Assembly (NCBI GenBank): GCA_023129655.1
Contig: JAGMBN010000012.1
Coordinates: forward strand, 1 to 20,239
DNA from: a bacterium
GTDB taxonomy: Bacteria; JAHJDO01
Length of the DNA stretch: 20,239 bases
Reading direction: 5' to 3'
The position numbers and the translations under genes were made by a program. The notes beneath the pieces were generated by a model that ran no database searches, had not been told where the DNA came from, and was given only the letters and a program-made list of their open reading frames with translations. Shown here piece after piece: positions 1 through 7,805 of the stretch (positions are counted from its first letter, which is position 1; every line of letters starts with the position of its first letter).

Positions 1-410
1 TTTAAATTTCCATATGCTTCATCGTTGATCATCATAGCAGGAGCAACTCCGCAAATCCCAAGACAGCTTGTTCCCTCTAATGTAAAAAGACCATCATCAG
101 TTGTTTCCCCAGCCTTAACGCCTAACTTTGATTCTATCGCTTCAAAAATAGTTTGCGCGCCTAGAATATGGCATGGAGGGCTTTCGCAAACTCTGATCAC
201 ATATTTACCGCGCGGCGTGAAGCTGAACATGGTGTAAAAAGAAGCGGTTCCCTTAATCTCAGATACAGGGATATTCATTTCTTTGCTTAATTCACAGATG
301 TCCTCTTTGCGAATATAGTTGTTTGGATTTTGATTTTGAATATAATGCAAAATCTGCAATAAATTCTCTTTTTTATTTCCATATTTTTCAACAATTTCTT
401 TTGTTATCAT
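1..410 (-). CDS. NuoE-like [2Fe-2S] subunit (second copy), partial at the window edge
   Basis: A 24 kDa-type thioredoxin-fold [2Fe-2S] protein, as found in complex I (NuoE) and bifurcating hydrogenases (HydC/HndA). 136 codons are visible and the C-terminus lies beyond base 1. The ligands are clear: C75 and C80 (CESPPC) and C116 and C120 (CLGIC). An N-terminal helical region with the family-typical ASFYTMF segment precedes them. The ATG at 410-408 overlaps the TGA of the upstream nuoF-like gene (ATGA), so translation is probably coupled. It is clearly diverged from the other nuoE-like gene at 3408-3899 and is not a recent duplicate. A NuoE usually precedes a NuoF in such clusters, so another NuoF-like or catalytic subunit may follow outside the window (inference). 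Confidence 0.9.
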   Translation of the reverse strand, partial: MITKEIVEKYGNKKENLLQILHYIQNQNPNNYIRKEDICELSKEMNIPVSEIKGTASFYTMFSFTPRGKYVIRVCESPPCHILGAQTIFEAIESKLGVKAGETTDDGLFTLEGTSCLGICGVAPAMMINDEAYGNL

Positions 411-3391
411 ATATCTTCCTCTTCTTTTTTATATTCACAACGCAGACACCTATCAGCTTCTTTGCAGGCAGTCTCTCTGTTCCATGTTTTTTCAACTTCA
501 GTAAAAGATTTTCTCTCTTTTAAGGGAATTAGAATATTTTTTGCTCTATTATGACTAACAGGTTCTTCCTCCGGGTCAAAGTCAACTTCAATTGGATCCA
601 TAATATTCCATGGATATTCTTCTCTGCCGCCTGTTAAATATTTATCAATAGCCTCTGCTGCTCTCTGCGCCTCTCCAATTGCCTCCACTACTGTGGAAGG
701 ACCAGTCTTTACATCACCACCAGCAAACATATCTTTCTTCAACCCTTTATCAAATAAAGTTCCCAGAGATGGTTTCTGCCCGATAGCCAAAATTAACAGA
801 TCAATCTTCTTAGCAAAAGAAGATGCTTCTATCTCAACAGGTTTTCGTCTGCCTGATTTATCAAATTCGCTAAGTCTCATCTTTACAAATTCAACTTCCA
901 GCTTATTATTAATTGACTTTACTGATTTGATATTTTGAAGAAGCTGTATTTTTATTCCTTCATTTTCCGCCTCCTTAATTTCCTCTATCTCAGCAGGCAT
1001 TTCTTCTCTGGTTCTGCGGTATACTATTGTCACATCTGCTCCAAGCCGTTTTGCTGTTCTTGCAGCGTCAATTGCCGTATTGCCGCCGCCAATAACTACC
1101 ACTTCCTTTCCTACGCTTACTTTTTCTTCGTTATTTACCTTATATAAGAAATCCAATCCAGCCATAACTTTCTCATTATCTATCCCTTCAATGCTCGGCA
1201 TAATAGAATCCCATGCCCCTGAAGCAATATAAAAAGCCTTGAACTCCTTTTCTCTAAGTTCGTCAATGCTGATATCCCTGCCGACATTCGTATTAGTTCT
1301 TATTTTTACCCCGTATTCACATAAAGCCTGAATTTCTTTCTCCACAATATTATTAGGAAGTCTATAAGAAGGAATAGCGTATGTAAGCATTCCTCCTGCT
1401 TTGGGCTCAGATTCAAAAACAGTAACATCATAACCCAGCATAGTTAAAAAATAGGCATTGGACAGACCCGATGGTCCTGAACCGATCACAGCTATCTTTA
1501 TCCCGTTAGGATTCTGCTTTTCAGGAAAACATTCCGGATAATCTTCTTCTGCGATAAAACGCTTTACAGAACGAATGCTTACCGCTGAATCAATATCGTT
1601 CCTTCTGCATTTAGCTTCACACTGGTGAGGACATACACGACCGCAGACTGCAGGGAACGGATTAGTTTTCAAATGAACCTTTAAAGCTTGTTTTAAGTTA
1701 CCCTCTTTCGTATAGGCAAGATAAGCGGGTACATTTACTGAAGCAGGACAGACATTGGAGCAGGGAGCATATACCAATTTTGAACACACTCCTGCGCGGC
1801 ATTTTTTATCACGGATATGTTCAATATATTCTTCTCTGAAATACTTTAAAGTTGCAATGATCGGATTCGGCGCAGTCTGCCCTAATCCGCAAAGCGAGGT
1901 TTGCTTTATTTGGAAGGATAATTCTTCAAGAATATCTAAATCATCCATTCTGCCTTTTCCATTGCAGATATCGGTAAGAATGTCCAGCATAATCCGTGTT
2001 CCCTGACGGCATGGAGTACACTTTCCGCACGATTCTTCCTGAATGAACTCCATGAAATAGCGCGCCAGATCAACCATGCAGGTGTCATCATCCATTACAA
2101 TCAAACCGCCTGAACCCATAATAGCGCCGAGTTCCTGTAATGATTCATAATCAACAGGTACATTTAGGTGCTGAACGGGAATGCATCCGCCGGAAGGGCC
2201 TCCAATCTGCACTGCTTTTAATTTTTTATTATTTGGAATACCTCCTCCGATATCATAGATAATTGTTCCCAACGGCATTCCAATAGGTATCTCAATGAGA
2301 CCTGTATTATTTATATCTCCTGCCAGAGCAAAAACCTTTGTCCCTCTGCTTTTTTCGGTCCCGACAGAAGCAAAATCATCAGCCCCATGTAAAATTATAT
2401 AAGATATATTGGCAAAAGTTTCCACATTGTTCAAAACTGTTGGACAATCAAACAGGCCCTTTTGCGCTGGAAAAGGAGGTTTTGGACGCGGTTCTCCTCT
2501 CATACCTTCTATGGAACGCATAAGCGCAGTTTCCTCTCCGCATACAAAAGCGCCGGCGCCCATCCTGATCTCTATGTCAAAATTAAAACCTGTTCCGAAA
2601 ATGTTTTCTCCGAGAAGCTCGTTTTTCTTTGCCTGTTCAATAGCAAGCGATAATCTTTCTACTGCCAAAGGATATTCTGCTCGGACATACACATATCCCT
2701 GATCTGCGCCAATAGCATAACCGCATATCATCATTGCTTCCATGACACTATGAGGATCTCCTTCTAGAATACTTCTGTCCATGAAAGCGCCCGGGTCGCC
2801 CTCATCAGCGTTACATACCACATACTTCTGTTTTCCTCCGGACGCAGCAGTGAGCTCCCACTTTAAACCGGTTGGAAATCCTGCTCCTCCCCGTCCTCTA
2901 AGCCCTGATCCCTTAATTTCTTCAATCACTTTACAGGGAGTCATTTCCGTCAGCGCTTTTCCCAGAGCCATATATCCGTCGGAAGCAATATATTCCTCAA
3001 TATCAAGCGGATTGATGATCCCGCAATTCCTGAGAGCTGTTTTTTTCTGAAGCTTGAAGAAATCAATATCATTGAACATTCCCACCATTTCTTCAGTCTT
3101 TGGCTTTTTGTAGAAAAGACGTTTAACAACTCTTCCCTTTAGCAAATGTTCTTGAACAATTTCCTCCGCATCTTCCGGTTTAACCTTCTGGTAAAATACT
3201 CCGTCAGGATAAACAATCATAATCGGACCTAACTCACAGGTTCCCATGCATCCGGTAGTAATAACGTCAACTTCATTTTGAATGCCAGCTTCGTTTATTG
3301 CTTTATCCATCGCTTCCTTAACGCTTTCAGCCCCTGAAGAAATACAGGCGCCTCCATAACAAAGAAGAATATGTGTTCTCAGATTATACAT
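407..3391 (-). CDS. NuoF-like NADH/FMN subunit fused to a GltD/NfnB-type NAD(P)H:FAD oxidoreductase module
   Basis: A 994-residue multidomain flavoprotein. Residues 1-95 are a thioredoxin-like [2Fe-2S] domain (C11, C16, C48, C52). Residues about 110-430 are the NuoF FMN/NADH core (GSGLRGRGGAGFPTG at 161-175, CNADEGDPGAF at 193-203). C455, C458, C461 and C501 ligate the N3-type [4Fe-4S] cluster. The HydB-like CRAGVC follows at 531-536. HydB proteins then usually carry a 2[4Fe-4S] ferredoxin tail. Here the chain continues as a glutamate-synthase-small-subunit-like module: a cysteine-rich N-domain (C544, C548, C583, C587, C591, C595), an FAD fold (GSGPSG 637-642), a dinucleotide fold (GGGNTA 768-773 with YRRTREEMPA, suggestive of NADPH), a second FAD motif (GGD 891-893) and terminal cysteines C976, C982 and C985. 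The protein could therefore exchange electrons among NADH, NADP(H) and ferredoxin. This is inferred from domains; direction and bifurcation are unproven. It starts 16 nt after the upstream nuoE stop. Confidence 0.93.
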   Translation of the reverse strand: MYNLRTHILLCYGGACISSGAESVKEAMDKAINEAGIQNEVDVITTGCMGTCELGPIMIVYPDGVFYQKVKPEDAEEIVQEHLLKGRVVKRLFYKKPKTEEMVGMFNDIDFFKLQKKTALRNCGIINPLDIEEYIASDGYMALGKALTEMTPCKVIEEIKGSGLRGRGGAGFPTGLKWELTAASGGKQKYVVCNADEGDPGAFMDRSILEGDPHSVMEAMMICGYAIGADQGYVYVRAEYPLAVERLSLAIEQAKKNELLGENIFGTGFNFDIEIRMGAGAFVCGEETALMRSIEGMRGEPRPKPPFPAQKGLFDCPTVLNNVETFANISYIILHGADDFASVGTEKSRGTKVFALAGDINNTGLIEIPIGMPLGTIIYDIGGGIPNNKKLKAVQIGGPSGGCIPVQHLNVPVDYESLQELGAIMGSGGLIVMDDDTCMVDLARYFMEFIQEESCGKCTPCRQGTRIMLDILTDICNGKGRMDDLDILEELSFQIKQTSLCGLGQTAPNPIIATLKYFREEYIEHIRDKKCRAGVCSKLVYAPCSNVCPASVNVPAYLAYTKEGNLKQALKVHLKTNPFPAVCGRVCPHQCEAKCRRNDIDSAVSIRSVKRFIAEEDYPECFPEKQNPNGIKIAVIGSGPSGLSNAYFLTMLGYDVTVFESEPKAGGMLTYAIPSYRLPNNIVEKEIQALCEYGVKIRTNTNVGRDISIDELREKEFKAFYIASGAWDSIMPSIEGIDNEKVMAGLDFLYKVNNEEKVSVGKEVVVIGGGNTAIDAARTAKRLGADVTIVYRRTREEMPAEIEEIKEAENEGIKIQLLQNIKSVKSINNKLEVEFVKMRLSEFDKSGRRKPVEIEASSFAKKIDLLILAIGQKPSLGTLFDKGLKKDMFAGGDVKTGPSTVVEAIGEAQRAAEAIDKYLTGGREEYPWNIMDPIEVDFDPEEEPVSHNRAKNILIPLKERKSFTEVEKTWNRETACKEADRCLRCEYKKEEEDI

Positions 3392-3407
3392 AATGATATT
3401 TTTTACC

Positions 3408-3899
3408 TTATTTATATTGTTCTACTATTGCGTCTAATTTTTGAGCAGACATCCGGCCATGGATATCTTTGCCAATCATAATGACCGGAGCTAATCCGCA
3501 GGCTCCTAAACATCTTTGCGCTCCAAGAGAAAACCTTCTGTCTTCCGTAGTTTCGCCGATCTTAATGCCAAGTTTTTTCTCAAGTGCTTCTAATATTTTC
3601 TTTGCGCCTCTGACATAACAAGCTGTTCCCAAACACACGGTGATAGTATGTCTTCCAGCAGGAAAAAGCTTAAAATAGGAATAAAAAGTAACCACTCCCA
3701 CAACTATACTTATCGCAATATCCATTTCCCTTGCTACGAAACTCCGCGTTTCGGAAGAAAGATATCCAAATATCGTCTGAGCCTTATGAAGCACAGGAAT
3801 TAAATAGCCTTTTTTATCTCTATTCTCATCAATGAACTCTTTGAGCTGATCATACTTCTGTTCATCAGTAAGTTCCTTTTCTTTACAAAGACATTCCAT
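3408..3899 (-). CDS. NuoE/HydC-like [2Fe-2S] subunit
   Basis: 163 residues, full length for the NuoE/HndA/HydC family. An N-terminal four-helix region (about 10-75, with VVTFYSYF just before the core) leads into the thioredoxin-like domain. Ligands C89 and C94 (CLGTAC) and C130 and C134 (CLGAC) hold one [2Fe-2S] cluster. In HydABC-type enzymes this subunit docks on NuoF/HydB and carries an electron from or to the FMN site. It sits 2 nt after the hndB-like stop and 16 nt before the nuoF fusion, so the three genes form a coupled cassette. An extra CLC near the N-terminus (C3, C5) is not part of the known cluster. Confidence 0.93.
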   Translation of the reverse strand: MECLCKEKELTDEQKYDQLKEFIDENRDKKGYLIPVLHKAQTIFGYLSSETRSFVAREMDIAISIVVGVVTFYSYFKLFPAGRHTITVCLGTACYVRGAKKILEALEKKLGIKIGETTEDRRFSLGAQRCLGACGLAPVIMIGKDIHGRMSAQKLDAIVEQYK

Positions 3900-3901
3900 A
3901 A

Positions 3902-4267
3902 TTATTTTCCCTTAGAAAAAAGATATCTTTCTACAATCCGACCATTTAAAATATGCTTCTTAAAAATTTCTTCTGCAGCTTTTGAATCAACTTTCCCATA
4001 TGCTACCGGTTCCTTATCTTCTATATAAATTTGGATCATAGGTTCCTGTTCGCAAAAACCGGCGCAGCCGGAAGTCGTGATTACAACATCGTCCCTATCA
4101 CTTTTTCCAATAAGATCCGACAGTGTGTTCATCGTTTGCCTTGCTCCAGCAGCAATACCACAGGTTGCCATGCAAACGACAATTCTAACTTTGTGTTTCC
4201 CCGACCGCATCTGAAGATTCTTTTTTACCTTATACCTTATCTGCCTTAGCTCTTCCAAGTTTTTCAT
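3902..4267 (-). CDS. hndB: HndB-like thioredoxin-fold [2Fe-2S] protein
   Basis: A 121-residue small ferredoxin of the type found as HndB in NADP-reducing hydrogenases and as the N-terminal domain of HydB/NuoF. Ligands are C32 and C36 (CMATC) and C68 and C72 (CAGFC). The C-terminal stretch HILNGRIVERYLF closely matches the corresponding part of the fused NuoF N-domain (HLLKGRVVKRLF), so the two are paralogous modules. The short N-terminal helix LEELRQIRYKVKKNL is also typical of this family. It probably relays electrons between the flavin subunit and a partner. It follows the HATPase gene by 19 nt. Confidence 0.88.
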   Translation of the reverse strand: MKNLEELRQIRYKVKKNLQMRSGKHKVRIVVCMATCGIAAGARQTMNTLSDLIGKSDRDDVVITTSGCAGFCEQEPMIQIYIEDKEPVAYGKVDSKAAEEIFKKHILNGRIVERYLFSKGK

Positions 4268-4286
4268 AGCTCTCCTTTATGTAAGA

Positions 4287-4841
4287 TTAAAATTCACCGA
4301 ATTGTGTGTTAATACCAATTTTTTTAAGCTCTTTGTCAATAGATTGATAAACGAAATCCTGTATTTCTTTATGCTGTATATCAGCACAATCCATAACATC
4401 TCTGATTTCTTTTGTATTAAGAACTGGTTCGTTTTGGCTTTTTTCTTTCTTTATTAAAACCTCAAAATCAACATCCGGCCAGGAACGCATGGCATCAACA
4501 AAAACCTTTGCCAAATCACCGAATGGTTTGGCATCAATATGAGATATATCTGTCTCAAATTCAAGAAATGTTCCATTGCCTTCTAATCTGGAAATCCTGA
4601 GAAATCCATTTGTATTTTCTGCTGTTTTCTTTAAAAGCGAAAGTCCTAACCCAACCTTTCGTTCCTTTCTGGAAGTTACAAAAGGATCAGTCACGTCTTC
4701 ATTCTTAATGCCTCTGCCATTATCCTTTATCCTGCAAGAAAATCGTTTATTACGCAGCCCCAATATAACTTTAACTTCCGTTGCCTCGGACGTCACTGAA
4801 TTCTCCAGAATGTCAAATATATGATCTGCTAAATCTTTCAT
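4287..4841 (-). CDS. HATPase_c-domain ATP-binding protein of the hydrogenase-cluster type
   Basis: A 184-residue GHKL-fold ATPase without a dimerisation/phosphoacceptor domain. The N-box is DHIFDILENSV near the N-terminus, the G1 box is DNGRGI and the G2 box is KVGLGLSLLKK, with a following GNGTFLEFE strand. The last 75 residues, from about 110, are a charged helical extension (DLAKVFVDAM onward) that I do not recognise outside this family. Stand-alone HATPases of this sort are recurrent neighbours of NuoE/NuoF-type hydrogenase genes; their role is not established. Its ATG overlaps the PHP gene's stop by 4 nt. It could be a protein kinase acting on a partner, or an ATP-dependent assembly or regulatory factor. 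Confidence 0.82.
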   Translation of the reverse strand: MKDLADHIFDILENSVTSEATEVKVILGLRNKRFSCRIKDNGRGIKNEDVTDPFVTSRKERKVGLGLSLLKKTAENTNGFLRISRLEGNGTFLEFETDISHIDAKPFGDLAKVFVDAMRSWPDVDFEVLIKKEKSQNEPVLNTKEIRDVMDCADIQHKEIQDFVYQSIDKELKKIGINTQFGEF

Positions 4842-5563
4842 TGTTTATTTTTCTCAAAAAAATCTTTTAGAGATGTAAAATCTCTAATTTCTTCATTGAT
4901 GTCTTCCATGAAAAAAAGCCCTATGTCATCAATAGCATGACTATCAGAACCAGCTATTACAGGAAATCCCTCCCAAGCGTCCGCTAAATGAAAACTTTCT
5001 TTCTCCCATTTAAATTTGGAGATTTCCACTGCGTCAAAATTTGCTTCCGGATCTAAAAACCCCAATTGGCTGAGCATGCTGAACCTATCTTTATCAATAT
5101 GCGCAGGAACCGCCAGACCCCCAAGATCGTGAATAAAATCAACAAGATTGTCCAATCCAATATTCAGAGCCGTTTGTCTTAATTTGTTATCAATCTCAAC
5201 GATCTCTCCATTTAGATCGTAACTCACCTGATGCCCAAAAATTTCCGGATTATTACTTGCTTTTGGCAAACAACTATCAAGCTTCTTTTCTAATTTTAAT
5301 AAACTTTCTGCATCCGGGAAATATGCCAGAAGATGCACTTCTTCTCTGGTTGTCAGCTCAACACCTGGAATAACCGCAATCGGGTCTTTTTTACTTAACT
5401 GACAGGCTGCAATTGAATGCTGAACAGCGTTATGGTCAGTTATGGAAATAACATTTAAATTTCTTTTAGAAGCCATATCCAAAATCATCCTCGGTGACAT
5501 TTCATCCGCGCAGCAAGCTGAAAGCGCAGAATGAATATGCAAATCAATCCTCCAGCATGCCAT
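4838..5563 (-). CDS. PHP-domain metal-dependent phosphoesterase
   Basis: About 241 residues of the PHP family. Metal-binding motifs appear in order: DLHIHS near the N-terminus, ITDHNA, IPGVELT with EEVHLLAYF, PAHIDKD, and GSDSHAIDD near the C-terminus. Such proteins hydrolyse phosphoesters (for example nucleoside bisphosphates), but the substrate here is unknown. I take the ATG at 5563, since MACWRIDLHIHS begins the fold directly. A GTG at 5575 would add four residues. The gene overlaps the upstream DRTGG gene by 20 nt and the downstream HATPase gene by 4 nt. Its conservation in an iron-sulfur flavoenzyme operon suggests a regulatory or maturation role rather than general nucleotide metabolism (inference). 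Confidence 0.88.
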   Translation of the reverse strand: MACWRIDLHIHSALSACCADEMSPRMILDMASKRNLNVISITDHNAVQHSIAACQLSKKDPIAVIPGVELTTREEVHLLAYFPDAESLLKLEKKLDSCLPKASNNPEIFGHQVSYDLNGEIVEIDNKLRQTALNIGLDNLVDFIHDLGGLAVPAHIDKDRFSMLSQLGFLDPEANFDAVEISKFKWEKESFHLADAWEGFPVIAGSDSHAIDDIGLFFMEDINEEIRDFTSLKDFFEKNKQ

Positions 5564-5873
5564 ATATTTCCCCACAAACCGTAAAGGAATCCTTTTTCGT
5601 CCTTAGTAAATTAATCTTTTCTTCTTTGGCTTTCTTAATTACTTCAGGTTCAACCGCTACATCGTTTGTAAATATTATTGCCCGAATATCCTTAATAAGA
5701 GCAACTGCGATACTGTTTTTATGAGCCTGTATAGTGACCCAAATACAGTTTGGAGCAGCATGCGCCATAACATCAGACATTAAATCGCTGCAATATCCTG
5801 TCTCAATTTCACAGTCAGAACATAGAGCAACTTTTTCTAACTTGCATTTATCAATAATCTCAGATAGCTTCAT
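5544..5873 (-). CDS. DRTGG-domain protein (second copy)
   Basis: 109 residues making a single compact alpha/beta domain, recognised as DRTGG-like by its layout (MKLSEIIDKC start, two internal beta-alpha repeats, C-terminal IYGML). DRTGG domains also occur in phosphotransacetylase- and BioD-like proteins and are thought to bind a nucleotide or ligand; no catalytic residues are evident. Its sequence is related to the DRTGG protein at 6797-7126. An SD (GGAG, 7 nt upstream) supports the ATG at 5873. It overlaps the CBS-HATPase gene by 14 nt. Several cysteines (CSDCEIETGYC) could bind a metal but might be incidental. Confidence 0.75.
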   Translation of the reverse strand: MKLSEIIDKCKLEKVALCSDCEIETGYCSDLMSDVMAHAAPNCIWVTIQAHKNSIAVALIKDIRAIIFTNDVAVEPEVIKKAKEEKINLLRTKKDSFTVCGEIYGMLED

Positions 5874-6810
5874 TTTTTTCTCCTAAATTAATTTTCGCTT
5901 TTAAGGTTGTTCCCGCCTTTAAAGAAGATTCAATCTCTAAATTATCAGCACAACGTTTTATATTAGGAAGGCCCATGCCAGCGCCAAAACCTAATGCCCT
6001 TATCTTTTCTGATGCTGTGGTAAACCCTGGTTTTAGTGCCAGTTTAACATCAGCAATCCCTGGCCCTTTATCATAAGCGCAAACTACAATATTATTATCA
6101 TCTACTTCTATAGTGATATTTCCTCCTAATGAATGAATACAAATATTCATCTCAGCTTCATAGCAGACTATAGCAATTCTGCGAATAATATCTTTACTGA
6201 TCCCAAGGTTTTGAAAGTACTTCTTGGTTATGCTTGCCGCTCCACCGGCGTTATCAAAATCATCTCCTTTAACTTCAAACCTAAGTGATTTTTGGGCAAT
6301 TTTTCTCATTAAATTTTCAGAAACCTGTGTGTTTTTTGCTTCTTTCTGTTCAACTTCCTCAGCAATTGATTGAACTACAACCAGCAATCTATTCAAAATA
6401 TCACTGAGAGTTATTATGCCCACAATTTTTCGGCTATTTGAAGATTCCGTAACAGGAAGCCTTCCCACCTTAGATTTTTCTAACCTGTTAATTGCAGAAA
6501 TCACTGAAAAATTCTTGGGGATAGTGATTACATTTCTGGTCATATAATCACTAATTTTATTATCCACATAATTCTTATCAAAAGCTGTAATGATATCGTC
6601 AATACTTACAATGCCTATAAGATTTTTTTTAGCATCAATTATAGGAACTCCTGAAATTTTCTTCTCCTTGAGCGCTAATTGAATTTCTCTGAAAGTGGCA
6701 TTTTCATTAAAGAATAGCAGGTTTTTTGACATTGCTTCCTTGATCTTGATCTCATATATCAATTCATTAGCCAGTGTTAATTTTTCTTTGGAATGATTAT
6801 AAATATTCAT
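5860..6810 (-). CDS. Tandem CBS domains fused to an RsbW-like HATPase
   Basis: About 316 residues. Two CBS repeats (about 25-80, containing GVPIIDAKKNLIGIVSIDDI, and about 85-140, containing GRLPVTES and GIITLSDIL) should sense adenine nucleotides. After a linker comes a GHKL ATPase of the anti-sigma/serine-kinase type: N-box YEAEMNICIHS, G1 DKGPGI, G2 GFGAGMGLPNI. The ATG at 6810 is preferred because GGGAGA lies 5 nt upstream; a TTG 21 nt earlier is also open. It overlaps both flanking DRTGG genes by 14 nt. Fusing an energy-sensing module to a switch kinase suggests control of the redox enzymes by adenylate status. This is inference; no sigma-factor or anti-anti-sigma partner is visible in the operon. 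Confidence 0.87.
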   Translation of the reverse strand: MNIYNHSKEKLTLANELIYEIKIKEAMSKNLLFFNENATFREIQLALKEKKISGVPIIDAKKNLIGIVSIDDIITAFDKNYVDNKISDYMTRNVITIPKNFSVISAINRLEKSKVGRLPVTESSNSRKIVGIITLSDILNRLLVVVQSIAEEVEQKEAKNTQVSENLMRKIAQKSLRFEVKGDDFDNAGGAASITKKYFQNLGISKDIIRRIAIVCYEAEMNICIHSLGGNITIEVDDNNIVVCAYDKGPGIADVKLALKPGFTTASEKIRALGFGAGMGLPNIKRCADNLEIESSLKAGTTLKAKINLGEKNEAI

Positions 6811-7126
6811 TAATTCTCCCGCATGAATCAAACATTGATTTGTCGGTCATCATAAGAGGGATATTATGAGATTTCGCTAGTCCGATTGCCTCCTGAGGGG
6901 GAAGTTTTCCTCTTACAAAGACAATAGCAACCGCGCCTGTTATCTCAGCTGTTCGGACAACTTGTTGAGAAGTCAGGCCTGTTAAAAGCAAATAGTTTTC
7001 CTTTTCATAAGCCAGAACGTCGCTTAAAAGATCACTTGCTGCAAAATCCAAAATTTCCTTCCCAAGACAATTTTCACAGCACAATATTTCAGCTTCTAAA
7101 ATGCGGACAATATCCCTGATTTTCAT
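6797..7126 (-). CDS. DRTGG-domain protein (first copy)
   Basis: 109 residues, the same length as the second DRTGG protein, sharing the pattern M-K-[LI]-x-[DE]-I at the start, a central TGLTSQQVVRTAEITGAVAIVFVRGK segment split over two strands and a helix, and a terminal CGRINEYL that matches CGEIYGML. It probably binds a small ligand; there is no enzymatic motif. Its ATG overlaps the rex stop by 4 nt, making it the first gene after the regulator. The two copies flank the CBS-HATPase, which suggests a heteromeric sensor complex (inference). Confidence 0.75.
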   Translation of the reverse strand: MKIRDIVRILEAEILCCENCLGKEILDFAASDLLSDVLAYEKENYLLLTGLTSQQVVRTAEITGAVAIVFVRGKLPPQEAIGLAKSHNIPLMMTDKSMFDSCGRINEYL

Positions 7127-7758
7127 AACAATTTCCTTTTTGACAAATAATAGGACAACATTTCAAGTTTTTCGCACAAAGCAACATTAACTACTGTTGT
7201 TCTTGAGGGGACTTTAAGTTCTATCGGCGCAAAGTTCAATATGCCTTTAATGCCTCCTTTAATTAATTTATTTGCAGCGGACTGCGCTGCAGAGGAAGGG
7301 ATTGTAATAATTCCTACACGAATATTCTTCTTTTTAATTTCTATGCTGATATTCCTCTCATCCATTATTTTTAATCCATTTTTTATTTTTCCGACTTTTT
7401 CGCGATCATTATCAAAAATAGACTCTATTATAAAACCACGCTCCTTAAATCCCTGATATGATAATAATGCCTGCCCTAAATTACCAACACCTATCAAAGC
7501 TACAGGAATTTTTTTGTGCAAGCCCATTATTTTTGTAATCGTCCTGTGAAGTATTGATACATGGTATCCCATTCCAGGTGTCCCGAATTGTCCAAAATAC
7601 ACAAGGTCTTTTCTAACCTGAGCAGAGTTGAGTCCGGCTCTTTCCGCAAGTTCACGAGAAGAGACAGTCGTAAAACCAGCATCCATTATTCCCTTTAGGA
7701 TCCGCTTATATATGGATAATCTTTCTACTGATTTCTTTGGAATTTTGTAGTTTTCCAT
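7123..7758 (-). CDS. rex: Redox-sensing transcriptional repressor Rex
   Basis: A 211-residue Rex: DNA-binding repressor released when NADH occupies its Rossmann domain. The winged helix is at about 14-80 (SSRELAERAGL then NSAQVRKDL at 44-52, and the FGTPGMGY wing at 58-65). The dinucleotide motif GVGNLG is at 90-95, followed by IFDND around 114-118. The C-terminal swapped helix ends CEKLEMLSYYL. The ATG at 7758 is supported by AAGGAA just upstream and by the family's usual length; the frame stays open a further 15 codons without support. It heads the redox operon and has two Rex-type operators over its promoter, so autoregulation is likely. Confidence 0.96.
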   Translation of the reverse strand: MENYKIPKKSVERLSIYKRILKGIMDAGFTTVSSRELAERAGLNSAQVRKDLVYFGQFGTPGMGYHVSILHRTITKIMGLHKKIPVALIGVGNLGQALLSYQGFKERGFIIESIFDNDREKVGKIKNGLKIMDERNISIEIKKKNIRVGIITIPSSAAQSAANKLIKGGIKGILNFAPIELKVPSRTTVVNVALCEKLEMLSYYLSKRKLL

Positions 7759-7766
7759 CTTATTCC

Positions 7767-7784
7767 TTGTGATAAATTTCACAA
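7767..7784. promoter_or_regulatory. Rex operator 1 (downstream of the start site)
   Basis: TTGTGATAAATTTCACAA, with perfect TTGTGA/TCACAA half-sites around a 6-bp centre. This matches the classical Rex box. It lies from about +3 to +20 of the predicted rex transcript, and its edge overlaps the Shine-Dalgarno sequence. Confidence 0.9.
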
Positions 7785-7787
7785 ATC

Positions 7788-7805
7788 CTGTGAATATTAT
7801 CACTA
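7788..7805. promoter_or_regulatory. Rex operator 2 (over the -10 box)
   Basis: CTGTGAATATTATCACTA, with TGTGA/TCAC half-sites in the same spacing as operator 1 but weaker outer bases. It covers the -10 hexamer of the rex promoter and starts 21 bp (two helical turns) from operator 1. Confidence 0.8.

Noticed and set aside
6831..6831. TTG start for the CBS-HATPase protein
   Set aside because: The ATG at 6810 has GGGAGA 5 nt upstream and needs only a short overlap with the preceding gene.
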